From Salinivenus lutea (lineage in GTDB: Bacteria; Bacteroidota; Rhodothermia; Rhodothermales; Salinibacteraceae), in the NCBI GenBank assembly GCA_002894685.1, contig NCRC01000009.1, forward strand, positions 56,055 through 120,054: a stretch of 64,000 bases of DNA. The letters are read 5' to 3'. A program made the translations under genes and the position numbers. Shown here piece by piece: positions 28,691-37,974 of the stretch (position 1 is the first letter of the stretch; each line of letters opens with the position of its first letter). The notes under the pieces were generated by a model. It worked only from the letters and a program-made list of their open reading frames with translations. It did no database searches and had not been told where the DNA came from.

Positions 28691-30559
28691 ATGCCCCGCC
28701 TCACCGACGACGATCTCCACTACTGGAACGAAGGCACCCACACCCACAGCTACGAGCGCCTGGGCGCCCACCCCAACGCGCAGGGCACCTGGTTCACCGT
28801 GTGGGCCCCGAACGCCGATTCCGTCGAGGTGATCGGGGATTTCAACGGGTGGACGCCCGGCGACGACGTGCTCGAGCGCCGCGAGGGCGGGCTCTGGGAA
28901 GGGTACGTCCGCGGCGCCCAGCCCGGCGACAAATACAAGTACCACCTGCACGCCAACGGGGAGTGGCTCGACCGCACCGACCCCTACGCCTTCCGGATGG
29001 AGGCCCCCGCCCAGAACACCTACTCGGGCCTCTCCGCCATCGTGACCGACCTGGACACCTACGACTGGAACGACGACGACTGGATGGCGACGCGGCAGGG
29101 GCCCAGCACCCTCAACCAGCCGCTCTCCATCTACGAGGTGCACCTCGGCTCCTGGCGCCACAAAGAACACGGCGAGTCCCTTAGCTACCGCGAGGTGGCC
29201 GAGCCGCTGGCCGACCACGTGGAGAATCTCGGCTTTACCCACGTCGAGTTTCTGCCCCTGGCCGAGCATCCGTACTACGGCTCGTGGGGCTATCAGGTGC
29301 TGGGCTACTACGCCCCCACCTTCCGCTACGGCGACCCGCAGGGCCTCATGCACCTCATCGACACCCTCCACCAGCGCGGCATCGGGGTCATCATGGACTG
29401 GGTGCCCGGCCACTTCGCCACCGACCCGCAGGGCCTCATCCACTACGACGGCTCCCACCTCTTCGAATACGAAGACCCGCTCATGCGGGAGCACCCCGAC
29501 TGGGGCACGCGCGTCTTCAACTTCGGCAAGAACGGCGTGCGCAACTTTCTCATCTCGAACGCCCTCTTCTGGCTCGACAAGTATCACGTCGACGGCCTGC
29601 GCGTCGATGCGGTCGCCTCCATGCTCTACCGCGACTATTCCCGCGAGGGCGACTGGTCGCCCAACCGCCACGGCGGCCGCGAGAACCTGGAGGCCATCAG
29701 CCTGCTCCAGGACACCAACGAGCACGTCTACGAGGAGTACCCCGAGGCCTTGATGCTGGCCGAGGAGTCCACGGCCTGGCCCGGGGTCACCACCCCCACC
29801 GAGCACGGCGGCCTCGGCTTCCTCTACAAGTGGAACATGGGCTGGATGCACGACACGCTCGACTACGTGAGCAAAGAGCCGGTGCATCGCAAGTACCACC
29901 ACGGCGACCTTACCTGGACGCTCTCGTGGGCCTTCTCTGAGAACTACACCCTCCCCCTCTCCCACGACGAGGTGGTGCACGGCAAGAACTCCCTCTGGGG
30001 CAAAATGCCGGGCGACGACTGGCAGAAGGCCGCCAACCTTCGCCTCCTCTACGCCCATATGTTCGGCCATCCCGGGAAGAAGCTCCTCTTCATGGGCGGG
30101 GAATTCGGCCAGCACCGGGAGTGGAATCACGACCAGCAGCTGGAGTGGTGGCTCAGCGACGAGCCGCTGCACGAAGGGCTGATGCAGTGGCTCGGGGACC
30201 TGAACCACTTCTACCAGGAGACTCCCGCGCTGTGGAACGACACGGAGCAGGGATTCGAGTGGATCTCCTACGACGACCGCGAGAACAGCGTCCTCACCTA
30301 TCAGCGCGCCCACGACGGCGCCTCGGTGCTCTTCGTCCTCAACTTTACGCCCGTCGTCCGCGAGAACTATCGCATCGGCGTGCCCGCCGCGAGCGAGTGG
30401 CACGAGCGCCTGAACAGCGACAGCGAGGCCTATGGCGGGAGCAACGTGGGCAACGCCGGCGGCGTCCCCCCGGACCCCATCGGCCAGCACGGACACCCGC
30501 AGTCCATTCAGCTCACGCTTCCCCCGCTCGGGGCACTCATCTTAGAACAACCCGCGTAA
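28691..30559 (+). CDS. glgB: 1,4-alpha-glucan branching enzyme
   Basis: Introduces alpha-1,6 branches into linear glucan made by GlgE. The 622-residue GH13_9 protein has an N-terminal CBM48 domain ([20 protein letters not shown], about 30-110), then the barrel: [20 protein letters not shown], nucleophile in [19 protein letters not shown], acid/base [13 protein letters not shown], and [15 protein letters not shown]. The first N-terminal module of longer GlgB proteins is absent, giving a short GlgB of the common bacterial type. It is 42 bp downstream of treS/mak and is followed by a perfect hairpin terminator. Confidence 0.95.
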   Translation: MPRLTDDDLHYWNEGTHTHSYERLGAHPNAQGTWFTVWAPNADSVEVIGDFNGWTPGDDVLERREGGLWEGYVRGAQPGDKYKYHLHANGEWLDRTDPYAFRMEAPAQNTYSGLSAIVTDLDTYDWNDDDWMATRQGPSTLNQPLSIYEVHLGSWRHKEHGESLSYREVAEPLADHVENLGFTHVEFLPLAEHPYYGSWGYQVLGYYAPTFRYGDPQGLMHLIDTLHQRGIGVIMDWVPGHFATDPQGLIHYDGSHLFEYEDPLMREHPDWGTRVFNFGKNGVRNFLISNALFWLDKYHVDGLRVDAVASMLYRDYSREGDWSPNRHGGRENLEAISLLQDTNEHVYEEYPEALMLAEESTAWPGVTTPTEHGGLGFLYKWNMGWMHDTLDYVSKEPVHRKYHHGDLTWTLSWAFSENYTLPLSHDEVVHGKNSLWGKMPGDDWQKAANLRLLYAHMFGHPGKKLLFMGGEFGQHREWNHDQQLEWWLSDEPLHEGLMQWLGDLNHFYQETPALWNDTEQGFEWISYDDRENSVLTYQRAHDGASVLFVLNFTPVVRENYRIGVPAASEWHERLNSDSEAYGGSNVGNAGGVPPDPIGQHGHPQSIQLTLPPLGALILEQPA

Positions 30560-30602
30560 CCGTCCGCCGCGTCGGCGTCCCCCCCGTCTCTCAGCCGGTC
30601 TC

Positions 30603-30646
30603 TCAGAAGGGGCCGCATGCTCAGATCGCGCGGCCCCTTCTGATTT
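30603..30646 (+). terminator. Strong intrinsic terminator of the glgE operon
   Basis: A perfect 14-bp stem: 30603-30616 pairs with 30630-30643, loop of 13 nt, followed by TTT. It lies 44 bp after the glgB stop. Best-formed terminator in the window. Confidence 0.85.
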
Positions 30647-30690
30647 AACGACTTCTGAATACCACCCCGTTGATGGACGGCCGCTCCCTC

Positions 30691-30715
30691 CTTATTTACA
30701 AGTGGTCTAAATAAG
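30691..30715. promoter_or_regulatory. Palindromic operator candidate ahead of the lipoprotein/TonB-receptor genes
   Basis: CTTATTTA (30691-30698) and TAAATAAG (30708-30715) are perfect inverted arms 9 bp apart, in an AT-rich island only 25 bp before the ATG at 30740. The size and AT-rich arms resemble Fur- or DtxR/IdeR-type metal operators, and the downstream genes look like iron uptake, so metal-responsive repression is a reasonable inference. Confidence 0.5.
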
Positions 30716-30739
30716 CAAAAACCGCCACCGCGCGTCCGT

Positions 30740-30979
30740 ATGAATCGTTCCTTCCCCCGCTCTCCCCTGGCCGCCGGACTCGTGGCCTTCGTTCTTGTGC
30801 TCGTGATGCTTCCGGGCTGCTCGGACGACCCGGTCCTGGGCCCGTCCGACGGCACGGAGGAAAGTGGAGGAAGCTATAGCAACATTAACCGCCTCGCGCC
30901 CCCACCCGCCGCTGACTCTGCGCAGCAGGGATCGCCCTCAGCCCAAGATAGCGCCGCCGTCAACCCCGAGCGCTTCTAG
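30740..30979 (+). CDS. Small predicted lipoprotein (79 aa)
   Basis: Starts MNRSFPRSPLAAGLVAFVLV and has a lipobox M-L-P-G-C, so it should be lipidated at about C27. The mature part of about 52 residues is low in order-promoting residues, rich in S, P, D, Q and A, with no known domain. It is 52 bp upstream of the TonB-dependent receptor and just behind the palindrome at 30691, so it is likely co-expressed with the receptor. Role unknown; could be an accessory surface lipoprotein or just a leader gene. Confidence 0.65.
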   Translation: MNRSFPRSPLAAGLVAFVLVLVMLPGCSDDPVLGPSDGTEESGGSYSNINRLAPPPAADSAQQGSPSAQDSAAVNPERF

Positions 30980-31031
30980 CCCCACCCTGTAGGCACCTGT
31001 CCGCGTACATACTGACTCGTGATCGTCCCGT

Positions 31032-33587
31032 ATGCATTTGCTTCGTCTCGCCCTCCTTTCCGTCCTTATACTTAGTCTAAATCACATTCCTGTATGCGCA
31101 CAGGATGCCTCAACCGGACGGATTGAGGGACGCATCGTCACCACCAGCGACGACGCCCCCCTCCCCAGCGCAACCGTTGGGGTCGTGGGCGGCGAGCAAT
31201 CCAGGGGCACGGTGACCGACGCCGACGGGCGGTTCGTCCTCTCCAGCCTGCCGCCCGGCCGCACAACCCTTCAGATCCGGCATGTCGGGTATCTCACCAC
31301 CACGCGCAACGTGCGGGTCCGGGCGGGCCGGACCCGCCAGATTACGATCGAGCTGGAGAGTGCCACCGTGGAGCTGGCCGGCCTCGAAATTACGGGCACC
31401 ACGCGCAACGCTCAGTCCGCTATTCCGGGCGCCGCCTCCAAGGTCGACGCCGCCGCCCTGAAGCAGATGGACCCCATCGGGACACAGTCCGCCCTCAAGC
31501 ACATCCCCGGCATGTACGGCCTCACCGACGACGGGATGACCCAGACCCGCATGTCGGTGGGCATTCGAGGACTCCAGCCGCGCCGGACGCAGCGCGTGCT
31601 CGTGATGGAGGACGGCATGCCCATCCAGCCCGCCCCCTACGTCTTCTCTCCGCTCTACTACAACTCGCCCATCGAGCGAATCGAGGAGATTGAGGTCATC
31701 AAGGGGTCCTCCACCATTCGGCACGGCCCGCAGACCATGGGCGGGGTCATCAACTACGTCACGAGCCGCCCGCAGCGTCGCTCTCCGGGAGGCACGATTC
31801 AGGTTACCCCCGGCAGCAACGGCTACCTGAGCACCTTCGGCGAGCTTGGCGGCTTCGGCACCGACGACGTGCGCCCGCAGGTGCAGCTCCTCTTCAAGCG
31901 CGGCAATGGCTTTCGCCAGAACAACGACTTTCGGCAGGTCAACGGGACGGCCAAGGTGCAGGCCACTCTCGACGACAGTCGCTCCCTCTACGTCAAGGCC
32001 AACGTCGATTACGAGCGGCTGAACGCCACGTATACGGGGCTCACGCCGTACACCCTCGAGACGGACCCGGACTTCAACCCGAAGGACGACGACCTCTATC
32101 AGATCTACCGGGCCTCGCTGGGCGCCATTTACAACCGGCGGTACAGCGACGCGGCGGAGGGCACGACACGGCTCTACGCCAACACGTTCCACCGCCCCTG
32201 GTGGCGGGAGAAGGACGTGTTCGTGCAGGCCGAGGCGTACCAGGACCCAACCGTGGACGCCGATCCGGTGTCCCCCAACACGCCCGGCCCCCTCATGCGC
32301 GTCGGCATTAGCGACGCCGTCGACAACCTGACCCTGGACGACAAACCCTACTTCGGCAATATTCGCACGTTCTACGTGACTGGGGTGGAGCACTCCGTCG
32401 AAATCACGCACGGAATCTTGGGGCAGGAGGCCGACCTGGAGATTGGGGGGCGCCTGCACTGGGAACGATTCGAGGACAACCGGGAGATTAGCGGTGAGGT
32501 CGGCGTGCGTGAGGGGGTCTACTATCAAGGCGACGTATCGGACCCCGAGCCCGTCACCATCATCGGCGGAAAGTCGGTCTATGAGACGCGGGCGCTGTCG
32601 GCCTACGCTCTCGAGGACGTGCAGTGGGGGCCGCTGCGCCTCTCCCCCGGCGTCCGCCTCGAGGCCTTCGAGCAGTCGCGCATCGACCGCCTCAACGGCA
32701 GCCAGTACCGCGACCAGACCAGCGTGGTGGTGCTTCCCCGCCTCGGCTTCAACTGGACCCTCGGCACTGCCGACCTTGGGCCGGCGCTCGGCGAAGGGAC
32801 GGTCCGTCTGTATGGGGGGGTTCACCGCGGGTACACCCCGCCCTCCAGCGCGACCTTCGCCATCGTGGGCTTCGACCCGCCCAGTGCGACCGGGCAGAGC
32901 GACGGCAGCTTTGACCTGAAGTCCGAGAAGAGCTGGAATACGGAACTCGGCGTCCGGGGACGATCGGCGGCCGGACAGTTCGCCTTTACCGGGTTCTACC
33001 TCCGCGTCCAGGACCTGGTGGGGGGACGCACCCGCTTTCAGAAAAATCTGGGCGTGGTCGAAAGCTATGGCGTCGAGGCCCGCACCCAGATCAAAGGCGG
33101 CGCATTCGCCGGGCCCCTGCCTACGCTGGACGTCTCCTACACCTACCTGCAGTCGGCCGTCGTGCAGGGCACTGTTGCGAGTGCCATCGACGGCGCGCCC
33201 GAGGACATCAGCGGCAACGAATTGCCCGCCGCGCCCAACCACACCGCCACGGTGGGCCTTTCGAAGACCTTCTCCGACCTCGGACTCACCCTGACGACCG
33301 ATCTCAGCTACACGGGGCGCTTCTACACCGACCTCGAAAACCTGGAAACCACCACCAACCGGGGCGAGCGCGGCCCCGTGCCCGCCCACACGGTGCTCGA
33401 CGCGGGCGCCACCTACGAGTACTCCGACGCCCTCAGCCTCCAGCTGACGGCGAAAAACGTCACGGACAACGTCTACATCGGCTCGCGGCTGCACTCCAAC
33501 CCCCGCCAGCCCCAGGCCAACCTGAGCACCGGAATCATCCCGGGCTCCCGACGCCAGATTAATCTGTCCATCCAGTACGACTTCTAA
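31032..33587 (+). CDS. TonB-dependent outer-membrane receptor (FecA-like)
   Basis: An 851-residue receptor that imports a ligand through the outer membrane using TonB energy. Signal peptide MHLLRLALLSVLILSLNHIP, then a carboxypeptidase-like regulatory beta domain (about 25-110: GRIEGRIVTTSDDAPLPSAT), the plug (AALKQMDPIGTQSALKHIPG, then IERIEEIEVIKGSSTIRHGP and MGGVINYVT), and a 22-strand barrel ending in the expected aromatic residue (QINLSIQYDF). The plug and barrel landmarks resemble FecA/siderophore receptors, and DUF4856 downstream fits iron or metal uptake. Ligand not defined. No TonB, ExbB or ExbD gene is in the window. Confidence 0.92.
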   Translation: MHLLRLALLSVLILSLNHIPVCAQDASTGRIEGRIVTTSDDAPLPSATVGVVGGEQSRGTVTDADGRFVLSSLPPGRTTLQIRHVGYLTTTRNVRVRAGRTRQITIELESATVELAGLEITGTTRNAQSAIPGAASKVDAAALKQMDPIGTQSALKHIPGMYGLTDDGMTQTRMSVGIRGLQPRRTQRVLVMEDGMPIQPAPYVFSPLYYNSPIERIEEIEVIKGSSTIRHGPQTMGGVINYVTSRPQRRSPGGTIQVTPGSNGYLSTFGELGGFGTDDVRPQVQLLFKRGNGFRQNNDFRQVNGTAKVQATLDDSRSLYVKANVDYERLNATYTGLTPYTLETDPDFNPKDDDLYQIYRASLGAIYNRRYSDAAEGTTRLYANTFHRPWWREKDVFVQAEAYQDPTVDADPVSPNTPGPLMRVGISDAVDNLTLDDKPYFGNIRTFYVTGVEHSVEITHGILGQEADLEIGGRLHWERFEDNREISGEVGVREGVYYQGDVSDPEPVTIIGGKSVYETRALSAYALEDVQWGPLRLSPGVRLEAFEQSRIDRLNGSQYRDQTSVVVLPRLGFNWTLGTADLGPALGEGTVRLYGGVHRGYTPPSSATFAIVGFDPPSATGQSDGSFDLKSEKSWNTELGVRGRSAAGQFAFTGFYLRVQDLVGGRTRFQKNLGVVESYGVEARTQIKGGAFAGPLPTLDVSYTYLQSAVVQGTVASAIDGAPEDISGNELPAAPNHTATVGLSKTFSDLGLTLTTDLSYTGRFYTDLENLETTTNRGERGPVPAHTVLDAGATYEYSDALSLQLTAKNVTDNVYIGSRLHSNPRQPQANLSTGIIPGSRRQINLSIQYDF

Positions 33588-33662
33588 CCCCTGCGCCCGG
33601 TCCCTCCAGACTGGAGCCCCGGGCCTCTATTCGCACTACTCACCAGCAACGTGAACACGTTT

Positions 33663-34892
33663 ATGCGACGTTTCGACTTTCGCTACACGCACATTCTTCT
33701 CCTTCCCCTCCTCGCCGTGGGACTGGTCCTGGCCGGGTGCGACAGCACCGGCCCAACGGGCGACGAGGACGAGGATCCGCCGAGCCCGTTTGAGTATTCC
33801 TCTACGGACTATGAGGCAGAGACTGTTACCAACCTGCTCGCGTTCGATCTCGGGGTGCGGGCCAGCAATCCCTCCGACAACCCGGAGTCCGTCTTCGACG
33901 AGCTGTACACGGGCACGATTGCCGACAAGACGCTTCCGACCTCGGGCATTTCGGCCGAGCAGAGTACCTACGGCGACCTCGACGGCGGGGTCGACCTCTC
34001 GTCCCTGACAGACGATACGCCGCTCGCACGGAGCGAAAACTTGGAGAGCACCGACTCTCCCAATCCGGGCTCGCAGGTGACGACGGATGACTTGCTCGGG
34101 TTCTACTTTGAGAAGGCCGGCGCCGAGGACCTCACCCGCACCGACAACGGCATCGTGCTGAACCAGTTTGCCGAAAAGATGCTGCTGGGCACGCCGATCT
34201 ACGGGAAGGGAGCCGCGATTCTGAACGACTTCGCGGACGGAAGCATCTCCGGAGACGCGGCCGCACAGTGGGACGCCGCCTTCGGCTACTTCGGCTTCCC
34301 CCGCACCCTGGAGCCGTTCCTCAACTACAGCGGCGGCGAAGAAGGCCTGGCCAGCGGCCCCGCCCAGGACATCGACGGCAACGGGTCCGTCGACCTGACG
34401 AGCGAGTACGTCTACACCTGGGCCGCCTACGCCATCGAGCGCTCCGCCGCGGCCGAAAACAACGGGCAGCCCAACGACTTTGCGCGCACCGCCTTCGACG
34501 CGCTCGTGCAGGGCCGCGAAGACATTGCAAATGGGGACGATCCCTCCGACCACGCCGCGACGGCCCGCGACGCCTGGGAGAAGGTCGTCGCCATCAACGT
34601 GATCCATTACATCAACTCCATGGAGTCGTCCCTGCAGGACGTGAGTGGCACCGTGGGGGAGGGCGACATCAGCGAGGACGCATGGGGCGAGGCCAAGGCC
34701 TTTGCCTGGGGCCTCCAGTTCTACAGCAATGAACTCGACGACTCGCAGGTGAACGCCCTCCTTGAGGACATCGGCAACGATCCGCCGTACGACGAGCTGA
34801 CGGCCGATGAGTACGCCAGTAACCTGGCGGATGCCACCCAAATCCTCCAGGACGCCTACGGCTTCAATGCCAGCAACGTAGAAGCGTGGTAG
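33663..34892 (+). CDS. DUF4856 (imelysin-like) lipoprotein
   Basis: A 409-residue lipoprotein. Signal and lipobox: ILLLPLLAVGLVLAGC, Cys at about residue 26. The mature part shows the DUF4856 pattern: FEYSSTDYEAETVTNLLAFD near the start, later GLQFYSNELDDSQVNAL and a helical core. DUF4856 proteins of Bacteroidota are related in setting to imelysin/peptidase M75-like iron-regulated proteins. It follows the TonB receptor by 75 bp and probably works with it at the cell surface. The ATG at 33663 is preferred over the in-frame GTG at 33651 because it directly precedes the basic MRRFDFRY signal start. Confidence 0.8.
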   Translation: MRRFDFRYTHILLLPLLAVGLVLAGCDSTGPTGDEDEDPPSPFEYSSTDYEAETVTNLLAFDLGVRASNPSDNPESVFDELYTGTIADKTLPTSGISAEQSTYGDLDGGVDLSSLTDDTPLARSENLESTDSPNPGSQVTTDDLLGFYFEKAGAEDLTRTDNGIVLNQFAEKMLLGTPIYGKGAAILNDFADGSISGDAAAQWDAAFGYFGFPRTLEPFLNYSGGEEGLASGPAQDIDGNGSVDLTSEYVYTWAAYAIERSAAAENNGQPNDFARTAFDALVQGREDIANGDDPSDHAATARDAWEKVVAINVIHYINSMESSLQDVSGTVGEGDISEDAWGEAKAFAWGLQFYSNELDDSQVNALLEDIGNDPPYDELTADEYASNLADATQILQDAYGFNASNVEAW

Positions 34893-34945
34893 GGAGCCGT
34901 CCGTTTCCAGGAGGATCACACGGCCCCTCGGCCGGTGATGCATCC

Positions 34946-34985
34946 CCGATCGCCCCTCTTCCGCTCCGGCGGGGAGGGGCATCGG
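34946..34985 (+). terminator. Hairpin after the DUF4856 gene
   Basis: CCGATCGCCCCTC and GAGGGGCATCGG pair with one bulged base, and inner CCGC/GCGG extend the stem. It lies 53 bp after the stop codon and just before the GTG start of the next gene. A weak T-rich stretch follows. Confidence 0.5.
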
Positions 34986-35015
34986 TGTCTGTTTCGTCCC
35001 TAGTGTGTTTGTCTC

Positions 35016-36521
35016 GTGCGCACGCGCGACGCCTCTTTTTTCCCACTTGCCGCCTCCAGCCGCCGGGCCCTCCAGCGGTACTGGCACACGCCCGGCGTCG
35101 TGTGGGGGATGCTGGCGATCGCTTGTGTGGGCAGTCGGCTCGCCACCGCCATCTCCTACGTCGAGGACCCCGACAGCCTGCGGTTTGCCCTCAGCGTGGC
35201 GGATGCCTACGACGTGGCCGCCCTCCAGCCGCACTTTCCGGGGTACCCCGTGTTTTGGGCCTCGGTGGAACTCGTCTACCTCCCCACCGGGTCGCTCAGC
35301 GCGAGTTTTGCGGTCGTGGGCGGCCTCGCGACCGTCGGCCTCGTGTGGGCCCTCACCCGGCTCCGGGGCGTGCGCCTCCGGTCCATCGACGGCGCAATGA
35401 TTGCCGGCGCCGTCTTTTTCAGCCCCCTGCTGTGGGTGATGGGAACCCGCTACATGCCGGACCTGCTGGGCACGGCGAATGCAGTGGCGGCCCTGGTCCT
35501 GCTGGTACAGGCACTGTACGCGACGCGTGACGGACTGGACGAGCGGGCCGCCGCGGCCGGCATTGCCCTCACCGGCCTGCTCGCCGGGCTTCGACTGTCG
35601 GCCCTGCCCCTTGTGATCGTCCCCGCGCTGTGGGCGCTAATCCGCTCGCGTCGGCCGGCGCGGCTCGTGGGCATCGGCACGGCCAGCGTGGCGGTCTGGC
35701 TCGTGCCCCTGATTCTCGACACGGGCTTCTGGACGCTGGTCGACGTGGCCTGGGGACAAACGACGGGACACTTCACCGAGTTTGGCGGCACGGTGCAGAC
35801 GAACGCCGACCTGAGTCGCCGCCTCTCGGGGCTGCTGCAGGGCCTCTGGGCCGACGGCCTGGGGGCGTGGTGGCCGGGGCGGCATCCGCTGACGGGCGCG
35901 GTGGGGGCGGGCCTCCTCGGACTGAGTGCACTCGGCACCTGGCGTCTGGGGCGCAGGGGGCACTGGCGAAGCCGGCGGGTGCGACTCGTCGTGCTCTGCG
36001 CAGGACTCTACGCCCTCTGGATCTTCGTTGGGCAAAATGTGGTCCACAAGAGCCGGCACGTGCTGCCCCTGGTGCCCCTCCTCCTTCTGCTCCCCGCCGC
36101 CGGAGCGACGATGCTCTGGCGCCGCCGGCCACGGGGGCCTCGTGCGGCCGTCCTGGGCGTTGCCGGGGCCTACGCCCTCGTGACGCTCGTCCTCGTGGCC
36201 CAGCACCGGGACCCGACAGCCATCGCGCAGGTGAAGTCGTTCGTGGAGGAGCACACCGAGCGCCCCGGCCCCACACGAGTGGTGTCCAAGCCCCTCGTCA
36301 ACACCTACCTGCGACAGCAACGGGTGGACGCCCAATTCCTGTCGGTCGAAGCTCCGGGGGACCGTCGCCAGGTGCGCCACGCCGACACGGGCCGGACCAT
36401 CGTGGTGGGCAGCTACTCCGCATTCCCCGAGCTTTCGCCGACCCAGACCAAACGGTTCTTCCACAACCCCCACGTCAATCGCATGTGGCCCCGAGTAACG
36501 GTTTCTATCTATGAGCACTGA
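35016..36521 (+). CDS. Polytopic membrane protein resembling GT-C glycosyltransferases
   Basis: A 501-residue inner-membrane protein with about 11-12 hydrophobic segments and a soluble C-terminal tail of about 100 residues. The first extracytoplasmic loop has an acidic motif (SYVEDPDSLRFALSVADAYD) where GT-C mannosyl/arabinosyltransferases carry their catalytic Asp/Glu, and the overall plan (TM helices, C-terminal periplasmic domain) fits lipid-linked sugar transferases. No family can be fixed from the sequence, so this is a fold-level guess. Start is GTG at 35016; no ATG is suitably placed. Its last 11 bases overlap the start of the next gene, which points to translational coupling. Confidence 0.6.
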   Translation: MRTRDASFFPLAASSRRALQRYWHTPGVVWGMLAIACVGSRLATAISYVEDPDSLRFALSVADAYDVAALQPHFPGYPVFWASVELVYLPTGSLSASFAVVGGLATVGLVWALTRLRGVRLRSIDGAMIAGAVFFSPLLWVMGTRYMPDLLGTANAVAALVLLVQALYATRDGLDERAAAAGIALTGLLAGLRLSALPLVIVPALWALIRSRRPARLVGIGTASVAVWLVPLILDTGFWTLVDVAWGQTTGHFTEFGGTVQTNADLSRRLSGLLQGLWADGLGAWWPGRHPLTGAVGAGLLGLSALGTWRLGRRGHWRSRRVRLVVLCAGLYALWIFVGQNVVHKSRHVLPLVPLLLLLPAAGATMLWRRRPRGPRAAVLGVAGAYALVTLVLVAQHRDPTAIAQVKSFVEEHTERPGPTRVVSKPLVNTYLRQQRVDAQFLSVEAPGDRRQVRHADTGRTIVVGSYSAFPELSPTQTKRFFHNPHVNRMWPRVTVSIYEH

Positions 36522-37878
36522 TGCCTCTCCCTCCCTCACAGTGTTGGGCGCCGGCCCCGCGGGCCTCGCCACCGGCTTCTATGCCCGGCGGAACGGCCTC
36601 CCCGTGCGCCTGCTGGAGGCGAATGACAGCGTAGGAGGAAACGCGCGCACCCTCCGCCTCGGCCCCTTCCGGTACGACACCGGCGCCCACCGCTTTCACG
36701 ACAAAAACGACGCGGTGACGGCCGACGTGAAGGCGCTCCTGGGAGACGACCTCCGTCGGATTGATGCCCCGAGCCAGATTTGCTGGCGCGGCCGCCGCAT
36801 CGACTTCCCCCTGGCCCCCTACGACCTGCTCCAAAAGCTCCCCCTCTCGCTCCTCGCGCGCATTGCGTGGGAGCAGCTCTCCATTCCCCGCGTCTCGAAC
36901 GACGCCGACCACTTCCGGGAGATGGCCCACCAGAGCTACGGGGAAACCCTCGCGGAGCAGTTCCTCCTCAACTACACCGAAAAACTGTGGGGCGCCGACG
37001 CCGCCCAGCTTTCTCCGCGCGTGGCGGGCGACCGGCTCGAAGGGCTCGACCTCAAGACCTTCGTGCTGGAGGCGTTCGGCGGGGCGAAGACGAAGGCCCG
37101 GCACCTGGACGGCTCCTTCTACTACCCCAAGCACGGGTACGGACAGATCGCCGAGGCCACCGCCGACGCCCTGGGCCGCGACCGCATCCGCACCGGCGCC
37201 CGCATCACGAGCATCGCCCACGACGGCAGCCGCCTCCAGCGCGTCACCGTAAACGAACGCGAGACGATGGACGTGGAGACGGTGGTGAGCACCCTGCCCC
37301 TCACGCTCGTGCTGCGACTGCTCGATCCCGCCCCGCCGGCGTCCATCCAGAACCTCGGCGCGTCGATCCGCTTCCGACACCTCCGCCTGGCCGTCCTCGG
37401 GATCGACCGTCCCCAACTCACCCCGAACGCGTCCCTGTACTTTCCGTCCGCGCACATCCCGTTTACCCGCCTGTACGAGCCGAAGAACCGCAGCCCCAAC
37501 CTCGCGCCGGCGGACCAAACGGTGGTCGTGCTGGAGCTGCCGTGCCACCGCGACGACGATGCGTGGAACCAGTCGGCCGACGCGCTCCGCGAAGCGGCCC
37601 ACGCCCTCCTCGTCGCGCAAAACCTGATCGAGGGCGACGAGGTCGTCGCGTTCGACCACCACGCGGTGCCCTTCGCGTACCCCATTCTGGAAGTGGGGGC
37701 CGAAGACAAAGCCGAGCAAATTGGCGCCTACCTCGACGGCTTCGAGAACCTGCACCGCCTGGGACGAAGCGCCGACTTCACCTACACCCACGTCCACAAC
37801 CTCTACGCCCGCGCAAAGGCCCTTACGACGCGTCTTGCGGAGGCCCCCTCCGGCGTCCCGTCCGCCCGGCAGACGTAG
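36511..37878 (+). CDS. FAD-dependent oxidoreductase, UDP-galactopyranose mutase/amine-oxidase-like
   Basis: A 455-residue flavoprotein. Rossmann FAD motif LTVLGAGPAGLATGFYARRN at residues 9-28, then VRLLEANDSVGGNARTLRLG with the GG dinucleotide-binding signature, and TGAHRFHDKN, which resembles the GAHIFH region of UDP-galactopyranose mutase. It could isomerise a sugar nucleotide or oxidise/desaturate a lipid or carotenoid-like substrate; the length exceeds typical bacterial UGM (about 370-390). Overlaps the stop of the GT-C-like gene (ATGA-type overlap, 11 bp), so the two are translated together and likely build one surface polymer or lipid. Function not certain. Confidence 0.72.
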   Translation: MSTDASPSLTVLGAGPAGLATGFYARRNGLPVRLLEANDSVGGNARTLRLGPFRYDTGAHRFHDKNDAVTADVKALLGDDLRRIDAPSQICWRGRRIDFPLAPYDLLQKLPLSLLARIAWEQLSIPRVSNDADHFREMAHQSYGETLAEQFLLNYTEKLWGADAAQLSPRVAGDRLEGLDLKTFVLEAFGGAKTKARHLDGSFYYPKHGYGQIAEATADALGRDRIRTGARITSIAHDGSRLQRVTVNERETMDVETVVSTLPLTLVLRLLDPAPPASIQNLGASIRFRHLRLAVLGIDRPQLTPNASLYFPSAHIPFTRLYEPKNRSPNLAPADQTVVVLELPCHRDDDAWNQSADALREAAHALLVAQNLIEGDEVVAFDHHAVPFAYPILEVGAEDKAEQIGAYLDGFENLHRLGRSADFTYTHVHNLYARAKALTTRLAEAPSGVPSARQT

Positions 37879-37883
37879 CCGCC

Positions 37884-37907
37884 CCCCGTCCCAGTCCCAC
37901 GACGGGG
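37884..37907 (+). terminator. Hairpin after the flavoprotein gene
   Basis: CCCCGTC (37884-37890) pairs with GACGGGG (37901-37907), loop 10 nt, in the 96-bp gap between convergent genes. No U-tract, so function as terminator is tentative. Confidence 0.35.
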
Positions 37908-37974
37908 CCCCGGGACAGCCCCTCGCTCCGAGGCCCGGACGTCGACCGCCCGGCCCGCTGGGGACGACGGGGCC

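Noticed and set aside
25037..30496. A 1819-codon open frame on the reverse strand opposite treS/mak and glgB
   Set aside because: It is antisense to two clearly conserved genes, has the repetitive Val/Gly/Glu/Arg content typical of the complement of GC-rich codons, and shows no domain. Open frames of this type arise by codon bias.
35016..36521. Calling this gene a specific arabinosyl- or mannosyltransferase
   Set aside because: Only the general helix pattern and one acidic loop motif are visible, which is not enough to name a substrate.
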